This document shows, in pieces, positions 57,403-64,000 of a DNA stretch of 64,000 nucleotides. Every line of letters begins with the position of its first letter. The stretch's first letter is position 1. The stretch lies in assembly GCF_014648555.1 (NCBI RefSeq), contig NZ_BMRI01000026.1, positions 31,473 to 95,472 on the forward strand, in the 5' to 3' direction. The notes beneath the pieces were generated by a model, which searched no databases, had not been told where the DNA came from, and saw nothing but the letters and a program-made list of their open reading frames with translations. This DNA is from Kitasatospora griseola (GTDB taxonomy: Bacteria > Actinomycetota > Actinomycetes > Streptomycetales > Streptomycetaceae). The translations under genes and the position numbers were made by a program.

Positions 57403-59735
57403 ACACCACCCCGGACGGCGACGCGGAAAGGAGGCACGTCGTGGACGGCCCGGACAGCACGGGCGAGGCGCACGCCGGCGGGCACCCCGCCGGCGACCCC
57501 GGGCGGCGCGCAAACGCAGCCCACCGCCACGGCCCGGACCACGGCCCCGACGGCAACGACGGCGAAGGCCACGACACGGCACTGCTCGACGCCCTGTTCG
57601 CCCAGGCTCCGATCGGCCTCTACCTGCTCGACCAGGACCTGCGGCTGGTCCGCCACAACGCCGCCGCCCGCAACGCCGGCACCCGCCCCGACGTCGGGAC
57701 CGACCCCGGGACCGGCCCCGGGACCGCCGGTCGCCGCGCCGGCGACTTCGCCCCAGGCTTCGACGGCGCCGAACTCGAATCCCTCGCCCGCCAGGCCCTC
57801 GACGACGGCGACTGGATCCGCGAACACGTGATCCGCGGCCGCACCCCCGGCGAACCCTGCCGCGACATGATCGGCGCCGTCTCCTTCTTCCCTGTCGTCG
57901 CCGACACCGGCCGCCGCTACCTGGTCGCCGCCATCGAGGACGTCACCGAACAGCAGACCGCCCTCGAACGCCTCGACATCCTGCACACCGCGCACCGCAG
58001 ACTCGGCGCCTCCCTGGACGCCATCGGCTCCGCCCAGGAACTCGCCGACGTCGCCGTGCCACGCCTCGCCGACATCGCCACCGTCGACCTGCTCGACGAA
58101 CCCCTGCGCGGCCTGCTGCCCCACGCCGGACCCGTCGACCCCGCCGCCCCGCTGCGCCGCGCCGCCTACCGGGCCGTGCACGCCCCCGGCCGGCCCGCCG
58201 CGGAGCCGGGCCCGATCCCGCACGGCGAACTCTCCACCTACGGGGCGCCCACGCCGTACAGCCAGGTGCTCGACGACGGGCGGGCGCGGCTGGTGCGCGG
58301 ACTGAACGGCGACGAGGACTGGCTGGCCGCTGACCCCGTGCGCGGACGCCGCCTGACCGGGCTCGGCGTGCATTCGATGATCGTCGCGCCGCTGGTGGTG
58401 CACGACACGGTGCTGGGCGTGCTGTCCCTGTACCGGAACCGGCGGCCGGACCCGTTCGAACAGGCCGACCTGGACCTGGCCGTCGAACTCGCCTCCCGCG
58501 GTGCCCTGTCCATCGACAAGGCCCGCAGCTACGCGCGCGAACGCACGATCGCCACCACCCTGCAACGTCAACTCCTGCCCAGGGAACCGGCCGAACTCAG
58601 CGCCGTGGAGACCGCGCAGGTCTACCTGCCGGGCGCGGTCGGCCCCGGCGGCGACTGGTACGACATCGTCCCGCTGTCCGCCGCCCGGGTCGGCCTGGCG
58701 GTCGGCCGGATCACCGGAACCGGCATCGAGGCCGCCGCCCTGATGGGTCAACTCCGCACTGCATTGCGCACGTTGGCCGTGCAGGACCTGGCGCCGGACG
58801 AGCTGCTGGTGCGCCTGGACGAGGTCGCGCGGGTCCTGACCGACGAGCAGCGCGGCAGCCTGCCGCCCGGTGCGGACCGGCTGCCGGACGGCCTCGCGTC
58901 CTGCCTGTACCTGGTGTACGACCCGATCGCCCGGACCTGCACCGCCGCGTCCGCCGGGCACCCCGCGCCGGTGCTGGTCGGCCCGGACGGCGAGCCGCTG
59001 CCGTTCGACGTCGAGCCCGCGCGGCCGCTCGGCTGGGGCGACTGCTGCTACGAGACGACCACCGTCGAACTGGACGAGGGCAGCGTACTGGCGCTGTACA
59101 CCGAGGGGTTGATGTCCGGCCGGGCCCGGCACCCCGACCGGGACGGCACGCCCGACGGCCCGGGCGAGCGGCGGGCGGTGCTGGAGCGGGTGCTCGCCCG
59201 GCCCGGCGAGGAGCACCTGCCCGACCTGTGCGACCGGGTGGTGTACGCGCTGCTGCCCGAACGCCAGCGCGAGGACGCCGTGCTGCTGCTGGCCCGGACC
59301 CGGGCGCTGCCGGACGAGCGGGTCGCCGTGTGGACGCTGCCGGACGATCCCGCGGTGGTGCGCACCGCCCGACGGCTCGCCGAACACCAGCTCGCCGCCT
59401 GGGAGTTGGGGGAGCTGGAGTTCGCCACCGAGATGATCGTCAGCGAGCTGGTGACCAACGCGATCCGCTACGGGGAGCCGCCGATCCGGCTGCGGCTGAT
59501 CCACGACCGGGGGCTGATCTGCGAGGTCTCGGACAGCTCGGCCAGCACCCCGCACCTGCGGCGGGCGAAGAGCACCGACGAGGGCGGCCGCGGGCTGTTC
59601 ATCATCGGTCAGCTGGCGCAGCGTTGGGGGACCAGGTTCGGCCGGCACGGCAAGACCATCTGGGCGCAGCAGGAACTGGCGCCGACGGGCGATTCACGTA
59701 GGGACGGTGACGGGGTCGACTCGTCCGAGCCGTAG
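57399..59735 (+). CDS. PAS-GAF-SpoIIE-HATPase signalling protein with degenerate phosphatase
   Basis: A 778-residue protein. A Gly/Asp-rich start is followed by a PAS domain (about 60-185, APIGLYLLDQDLRLVRHNAA), a GAF domain (about 195-370), a SpoIIE domain (about 390-630) and a C-terminal anti-sigma-type HATPase (about 640-765: EFATEMIVSELVTNAIRYGE N-box, GGRGLFIIGQLAQRWG G-box). The SpoIIE metal motifs are altered. GGDWYD is kept, but GDVxGHG is VGRITGTG, YTDG is YTEG and the final Asp pair is REDAVLLL, so phosphatase activity is doubtful. The kinase module should phosphorylate an anti-sigma antagonist. It is coupled by GTGA to the upstream phosphatase. Confidence 0.9.
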   Translation: MNTTPDGDAERRHVVDGPDSTGEAHAGGHPAGDPGRRANAAHRHGPDHGPDGNDGEGHDTALLDALFAQAPIGLYLLDQDLRLVRHNAAARNAGTRPDVGTDPGTGPGTAGRRAGDFAPGFDGAELESLARQALDDGDWIREHVIRGRTPGEPCRDMIGAVSFFPVVADTGRRYLVAAIEDVTEQQTALERLDILHTAHRRLGASLDAIGSAQELADVAVPRLADIATVDLLDEPLRGLLPHAGPVDPAAPLRRAAYRAVHAPGRPAAEPGPIPHGELSTYGAPTPYSQVLDDGRARLVRGLNGDEDWLAADPVRGRRLTGLGVHSMIVAPLVVHDTVLGVLSLYRNRRPDPFEQADLDLAVELASRGALSIDKARSYARERTIATTLQRQLLPREPAELSAVETAQVYLPGAVGPGGDWYDIVPLSAARVGLAVGRITGTGIEAAALMGQLRTALRTLAVQDLAPDELLVRLDEVARVLTDEQRGSLPPGADRLPDGLASCLYLVYDPIARTCTAASAGHPAPVLVGPDGEPLPFDVEPARPLGWGDCCYETTTVELDEGSVLALYTEGLMSGRARHPDRDGTPDGPGERRAVLERVLARPGEEHLPDLCDRVVYALLPERQREDAVLLLARTRALPDERVAVWTLPDDPAVVRTARRLAEHQLAAWELGELEFATEMIVSELVTNAIRYGEPPIRLRLIHDRGLICEVSDSSASTPHLRRAKSTDEGGRGLFIIGQLAQRWGTRFGRHGKTIWAQQELAPTGDSRRDGDGVDSSEP

Positions 59736-59798
59736 CGGGAGGGCGAGTCGACGGCCGGTCCGGCACCGGGGACCGATGGGTGCCGGACCGGCGTTGCG

Positions 59799-60803
59799 TC
59801 AGGGGCGGACCTTGGGAGCGTTCTCTGCGGTCTTCGCCGGGTCGAACTCGGCGACGGGCGCGAGGATTTCGTCCATCCGGGCGAGCAGCTCCGGCTCCAG
59901 CTTCACGCCGGCGGCCTTGACGTTCTCGGTGACCTGCTCGGGCCGGGAGGCGCCGATGATCGCCGCGGACACGTTGGAGTTCTGCAGCACCCAGGCGACG
60001 GCCAGTTGGGCGAGCGACAGCCCCGCCTGGTCGGCGAGCGGACGCAGCAGCTGGACGCGCTCCAGGACGTCGTCGCGCAGCCAGCGGGCGACGAAGTTCG
60101 CGCCGCCCTTGTCGTCGGTGGCCCGGGAGCCCGCCGGCGGCTCCGCGCCGGGCCGGTACTTGCCGGTGAGGACGCCCTGCGCGATCGGCGACCAGACCAC
60201 CTGGCCGAGGCCCAACTCCTCGGACACCGGGACGACTTCACCCTCGATGACCCGCCACAGCGCGCTGTACTGCGGCTGGTTGGAGACGAACGGGACGCGC
60301 AGCTCGCGGGCGAGCGCGTGCCCGGCCCGGATCTGGTCGGCCGTCCACTCGGACACGCCGATGTACAGCGCCTTCCCGGAGCGCACCACGTCGGCGAACG
60401 CCTCCATGGTCTCCTCGAGCGGCGTGGACGGGTCGTAGCGGTGCGCCTGGTAGACGTCCACGTAGTCGGTCTGCAGGCGGCGCAGCGAGCCGTCGATCGA
60501 CTCCATGACGTGCTTGCGGCCCAGCCCCCGGTCGTTGCGGCCGGGCCCGGTCGGCCAGAACACCTTGGTGAGGATCTCCAGCCCCTCGCGACGCTCGCCC
60601 TTGAGGGCCCGTCCGAGGACCGACTCGGCGCGGGTCTCCGCGTACACGTCGGCGGTGTCGAAGGTCGTGATGCCCGCGTCGAGGGCGGCGCGGATGCACG
60701 CGGCCGCGGTGTCCTCCTCGACCTGCGAGCCGTGGGTGAGCCAGTTGCCGTAGGCGATTTCGCTGACGATCAGGCCGCTGCGGCCCAGGTGACGGAATTC
60801 CAT
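59799..60803 (-). CDS. Aldo/keto reductase (voltage-gated-channel-beta-like subgroup)
   Basis: A 334-residue oxidoreductase starting [20 protein letters not shown]. The tetrad is Asp and Tyr in [11 protein letters not shown], Lys in ILTKVFWP and His in [10 protein letters not shown]. The segments [32 protein letters not shown] and [20 protein letters not shown] are typical of the YajO/Kv-beta-like AKR subgroup, which reduces aldehydes and ketones with NADPH. It differs from the AKR at 9374. The core ACGGTACGTCAG lies within 20 bases upstream of the ATG and may be an operator. Confidence 0.93.
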   Translation of the reverse strand: MEFRHLGRSGLIVSEIAYGNWLTHGSQVEEDTAAACIRAALDAGITTFDTADVYAETRAESVLGRALKGERREGLEILTKVFWPTGPGRNDRGLGRKHVMESIDGSLRRLQTDYVDVYQAHRYDPSTPLEETMEAFADVVRSGKALYIGVSEWTADQIRAGHALARELRVPFVSNQPQYSALWRVIEGEVVPVSEELGLGQVVWSPIAQGVLTGKYRPGAEPPAGSRATDDKGGANFVARWLRDDVLERVQLLRPLADQAGLSLAQLAVAWVLQNSNVSAAIIGASRPEQVTENVKAAGVKLEPELLARMDEILAPVAEFDPAKTAENAPKVRP

Positions 60804-61011
60804 GATCTGTACGGTACGTCAGCCGACGGCTGCGGTGGGTACCATCGCCGTGCCGCAGGAACCGGGAGCGGGCCGGTGCCGGTGGGCGTGTCGAGGCCGG
60901 ATTTCCCGGCGGCGACACGGGGTGTGACGACCTGGACGTGGACAACAGTTGAGTGTGTGACGGTATTGCCGGCGGGGGCGGGCGGACTGTCCCGACCGGA
61001 GAAGAGGAACC

Positions 61012-62274
61012 GTGACCCACCCGCAAGCGATGCCCGTCGCGCGGAGACGGACCGCAGGCGCGGCGCCCGAGCCCGTCAGGTGGAACCGCCAGCGGCTGCG
61101 CAGCAACAACGAGTGGCTGCTGCTGGAACTGCTGCGCACCGGCGGCCCGTCCTCGCGCGCCCAGCTCGCCCGGGACACCGGTCTGTCGAAGCCGACGGTG
61201 TCGGCCGCGCTGGGCTCGCTGGAGACGGCCGGGCTGGTCCGCGAGGCCGGCACGCTGGCCCCGGACCGGGGCCGCACCGCCGTCCTGTACCGGGCCGACG
61301 CCGGCGCCGGGCACGTGCTCGGGATGGACGTCGGCCGGGCCCGCCTGCGGGTCGCCGTCGCCGACCTGTCGGGCCGGGTGGTGGCCCGCCGGGACGTCCC
61401 CAACCGGGGCCGGACCGGTCCCGCCGTCGCGGACGCGCTGGTCGCCACCGCCCGCGACACGCTCGCCGACGCCGGGCTCGCCGCGGGCGCCGGCTGTCCG
61501 TCGGCCGGCCCGGCGGACGGGGTGGTGCGGGCGGTGATCGGCAGCCCCGGCGTGTGGGACGGGCGGCGGCGGGTGATGCGGCACGCCGCGCACCTGCCCG
61601 GCTGGGCCAGGCCGGGCCTGTTCGACCGGATCGCGGACGGCCTCGGCATTCCCGTGCAGGTCGCCAACGACGCGAACCTCGCCGCCCTCGGCGAGTACAC
61701 CTACGGTGTGGGAGCGGGCAGTTCGGTCTTCGCCTACCTGCTGGTCGGAACCGGCGTCGGCGTCGGCCTGGTACGCGACGGCGAACTGTGGACCGGGGCG
61801 CACGGGGCGGCCGGTGAGATCGGCATGCTCCGACTCCCCTGCCTGTCGGGTGAGCCGACGGACCGTCGGGACGTTCCGTTGGAGGACGTGGTGGGCGCGG
61901 ACGCCGTGGTGGGCGAGGCGTGGCGGCTCGGGCTGACGGGCGCCGCCACCGCAGAGGAGGTGTGCGAGGCGGCCCGGGCGGGCGATCCGGCCGCGCGGGC
62001 GGCGATAGCCCGGCAGGCCCAGCAGCTCTCCTTCGCGGTCGCCGTGGTGGCCGCCGTCGCCGACCCCGAACTGGTCGTGCTGGGCGGTGGGATGGGCCGC
62101 AGCGCGGACCTGCTGCTGCCGCCGCTGGAGGACGCACTGCACCGCAGCTGCGAGCTGCGGCCCCGGGTGGTGGCGAGCACCCTCGGCGAGGACGCGGTGC
62201 TGCTGGGCGCGCTGGCCACGGCCCTGGAGTCGGCCCGGCTGGAGGTGTTCGTGCAGCGCACCGCGTCGGCGTGA
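61012..62274 (+). CDS. ROK-family transcriptional regulator
   Basis: A 420-residue protein. The N-terminal winged helix-turn-helix (LRSNNEWLLLELLRTGGPSS, LARDTGLSKPTVSAALGSLE) is followed by a ROK sugar-kinase-like domain: VLGMDVGRARLRVAVADLSG, QVANDANLAALGEYTYG, VGTGVGVGLVRDGELWTGAH and LVVLGGGMGRSADLL. The usual zinc motif C-x-C-G-x2-G-C is missing; after HGAAGEIGML only one Cys remains (RLPCLSGEP). As in many XylR/NagC-like regulators, it probably binds a sugar to control catabolic genes, but none is adjacent. The GTG start follows GAGAAGAGGAA. Confidence 0.9.
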   Translation: MTHPQAMPVARRRTAGAAPEPVRWNRQRLRSNNEWLLLELLRTGGPSSRAQLARDTGLSKPTVSAALGSLETAGLVREAGTLAPDRGRTAVLYRADAGAGHVLGMDVGRARLRVAVADLSGRVVARRDVPNRGRTGPAVADALVATARDTLADAGLAAGAGCPSAGPADGVVRAVIGSPGVWDGRRRVMRHAAHLPGWARPGLFDRIADGLGIPVQVANDANLAALGEYTYGVGAGSSVFAYLLVGTGVGVGLVRDGELWTGAHGAAGEIGMLRLPCLSGEPTDRRDVPLEDVVGADAVVGEAWRLGLTGAATAEEVCEAARAGDPAARAAIARQAQQLSFAVAVVAAVADPELVVLGGGMGRSADLLLPPLEDALHRSCELRPRVVASTLGEDAVLLGALATALESARLEVFVQRTASA

Positions 62275-62449
62275 CGCGGCCGGCGGACGGGTCGCGGGCC
62301 GGTCGTGGGCGGACCGCCGGTGGGGGAAACGGGACGGAGGTCGTCGGGCGGGGGTCTTTGGGCCCTACCGGCACGGCCGGTCCGAGGCGCACGCTCAAGC
62401 TACAGAGGCACGTGGAACGCGACGAGGATGCGGCGAGGAGTGATCCGCG

Positions 62450-63460
62450 ATGGTCGAGTCGACGGCGGGTACGAGGGGCGGGCCGGGGGCAGCGCTGGGC
62501 GTGCAGGAGCTACGGGTACTGGTGGCCGCGGCCGGGGCCGCGCCGTCGCTGCACAACTCCCAGCCCTGGCGGTTCCAGGCGGCCGAGGACGGCCACGGGG
62601 TACTGGTGTTCGCGGATCCGGACCGGGCCGTCCCGGTGGCCGACCCGGACGGCCGCGGCATGCTGCTGTCGGTCGGCGCGGCCCTGTTCAACCTGCGGGT
62701 CGCGGCCGCCCGGCAGGGCCTGCCCGTGGAGGAGCTGGAACTGCTGCCCGGCCCCGTCACGGCGGACGCCCCGGTCGCGGTGGTGCACTTCGGTCCGCGC
62801 GGAGTCCCGGACGAGACCGCCGAGTTGGCGGACGCGATCGCGCTGCGGCACTCCAGCCGGGAGCCGTTCAACAACCGTGACGTCCCCGAAGCGGTGATCG
62901 GCGAACTGATCGCGGCGGCCGCTGCCGAGGACACCGTCCTCGAAGCCCTGGAGGAGTCCGAGGCGCGCCGGGTGCTGGCACTCGTCGCGGAGGCCGAGGC
63001 GCGGATCGTCGCCGACGCCGCCCGCCTTGCGGAGACCGGGAGTTGGCTGCGCGGCGAGCCCTCCGCGGACGGCATCCCGATGGCGGCGCTCGGCCCGCAG
63101 GACCACGAGGCCCGCGTCCCCGTGCGGGACTTCACCGGTCATGGCCCCACCCACTCGCAACGCTTCGAGGCGCTGCCGCAGTTGGTGACCATCGCCACCC
63201 GCGGTGACACGGCGGCGGACTGGCTGCGGGCCGGCCAGTCGATGGAACGCGTCTGGCTGGTGGCGACCGCCCACGGCGTCCGCGTCTCCGTCCTCCACCA
63301 GGCCGTCGAACTCCCCGACACCCGCTGGCGGTTGCGCAACCCCGAGGCCGGTGTCGGCACCGTGCAGATCGTGCTGCGGATCGGCTACGGCCCGCGCGGC
63401 GCGGCCACCCCGCGCCGCGACGTCGAAGAACTCCTGCGCGGAGCCGTCCACGCCTCCTGA
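62450..63460 (+). CDS. Acg-like nitroreductase-family protein
   Basis: A 336-residue protein with a divergent double nitroreductase fold: LVAAAGAAPSLHNSQPWRFQ (the SxHNxQPW motif of the Acg family), FADPDRAVPVADPDGRGMLL, IALRHSSREPFNNRDVP in the middle and VWLVATAHGVRVSVLHQAVE towards the end. In mycobacteria Acg-type proteins are DosR-regulated and sequester FMN, without clear reductase activity; streptomycete homologues often lie in hypoxia or universal-stress clusters. No such neighbours are seen here. GAGTGATCCGCG precedes the ATG, a weak site. Confidence 0.88.
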   Translation: MVESTAGTRGGPGAALGVQELRVLVAAAGAAPSLHNSQPWRFQAAEDGHGVLVFADPDRAVPVADPDGRGMLLSVGAALFNLRVAAARQGLPVEELELLPGPVTADAPVAVVHFGPRGVPDETAELADAIALRHSSREPFNNRDVPEAVIGELIAAAAAEDTVLEALEESEARRVLALVAEAEARIVADAARLAETGSWLRGEPSADGIPMAALGPQDHEARVPVRDFTGHGPTHSQRFEALPQLVTIATRGDTAADWLRAGQSMERVWLVATAHGVRVSVLHQAVELPDTRWRLRNPEAGVGTVQIVLRIGYGPRGAATPRRDVEELLRGAVHAS

Positions 63461-63542
63461 GCCCACCGGAAGGTTGTCGGTGCGGAGTTGGATGATCGGT
63501 GTCGGCAACCTCGGGGCACGGAACGGGCGGAGCGGTCGGTCG

Positions 63543-63881
63543 ATGAGCGGAAACACGCAGGTGGCGGAGCACGAGTTCCTGAACGGGATGGCGGGGGACC
63601 CGTACTACCCCGACCACCTGGTGGAGCGGGGCCGTGCGGTGCTGCGCGCGCTGTGCGACCGGATCGAGGCCGAACGCCCCGCCGGGCTCCGGGAGTTGTA
63701 CGTGCTGACGCACGCCGCGACGGAGGAGTTCAACCGCCTGGGCGATGCCCTCGACGAGGCCGACAGCGAGATCGACACGGTCGCCCGGGAAGCGATCGGC
63801 GAGGACTTCGCGTTCGTCGCGGCAGCGTACGGCTTCGCCGACGCGGACTGGGAGGAGCTGATCGCGACACGCGAGTGGTGA
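63543..63881 (+). CDS. DUF5713 family protein
   Basis: A 112-residue soluble protein: VAEHEFLNGMAGDPYYPDHL, VERGRAVLRALCDRIEAERP, LYVLTHAATEEFNRLGDALD, DTVAREAIGEDFAFVAAAYG and the end ADWEELIATREW. This matches DUF5713 as I remember it, an all-alpha family of unknown function widespread in bacteria. The ATG at 63543 lies in the family's usual position; the longer frame is a shadow of the preceding gene. Confidence 0.85.
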   Translation: MSGNTQVAEHEFLNGMAGDPYYPDHLVERGRAVLRALCDRIEAERPAGLRELYVLTHAATEEFNRLGDALDEADSEIDTVAREAIGEDFAFVAAAYGFADADWEELIATREW

Positions 63882-64000
63882 ACGGCGGGCCGGGGGTCCA
63901 GAGAACGAGCGGCACCGGATCGGTCGACACGCCGTCGGCGATCAGCGCTGCCGGCGGTGCGGTCAGGTCGCGCGGCGAGAACAGGTCCGGGCCGCGGTGG
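63882..64000. other. Unassigned right edge
   Basis: The last 119 bases contain no complete gene. On the minus strand one frame reads AALIADGVSTDPVPLVLWTP, which has plausible composition and could belong to a gene continuing beyond the window. It has no stop before it runs into the DUF5713 gene, so I leave it open. Confidence 0.3.

Overview
The window is very GC-rich, with almost every codon ending in G or C, many GTG starts and many 4-base ATGA/GTGA start-stop overlaps. Gene content (DUF6296-, DUF6191- and DUF5713-like proteins, an XRE/DUF5753/DUF397 regulator, SpoIIE-type phosphatases, a streptavidin-like protein) points to a Streptomycetaceae chromosome, with Kitasatospora or a close Streptomyces the best guess. 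I see no rRNA, no complete tRNA, no CRISPR array, no intact transposase and no phage module. Family names come from recalled sequence motifs; no database search was possible.

Layout. 0.1-3.8 kb: small accessory genes (MazG-like, UBP zinc finger, TerD) and a regulator in which XRE, DUF5753 and DUF397 domains are fused. 4-9.2 kb: a decayed stretch with an FG-GAP secreted protein, unknown membrane and secreted proteins, and remnants of an ATP-grasp peptide maturase and an IS630-type transposase. 9.4-17.2 kb: aldo/keto reductase, an NAD-kinase-like plus SPFH operon with a candidate operator, an NAD(P)-dependent dehydrogenase, an alkyl-sulfatase remnant, small DUF proteins, a frameshifted gene and an SGNH hydrolase. 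17.4-23.8 kb: two coupled GT4 glycosyltransferases diverging from a secreted GH31 glycosidase, then a signal-less avidin homologue. 24-32 kb: pentapeptide protein, a sulfur/persulfide locus (rhodaneses, TauE-type permease, persulfide dioxygenase-rhodanese, CstR-like repressor with four matching operators), then an XRE protein fused to a NaeI-like domain that lacks the nuclease residues, and a second CstR paralogue facing it. 32-38 kb: an ornithine-lipid-type acyltransferase pair, two membrane mannosyltransferase-type GTs and a DUF4037 protein. 38-45.4 kb: methyltransferase, glycerate kinase, and a LacI-controlled sugar catabolic cluster with perfect LacI-type operators. 45.6-49.3 kb: aminoglycoside phosphotransferase-like protein, GNAT remnant, two MarR regulators and an NmrA-like reductase. 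49.6-54.8 kb: a membrane-linked molybdopterin oxidoreductase operon (cytochrome-b-like, MopB, four-cluster ferredoxin, Rieske, small membrane protein) containing a striking 44-bp tandem repeat. 54.9-64 kb: SHOCT protein, two SpoIIE-type signalling proteins, aldo/keto reductase, ROK regulator, nitroreductase-like protein and a DUF5713 protein.

The observations most worth following are the NaeI-fold regulator, the tandem repeat that generates start-stop-coupled mini-ORFs inside the redox operon, the redox operon itself, the cytosolic avidin, the XRE-DUF5753-DUF397 fusion, and the four CstR-type operators serving one sulfur regulon.
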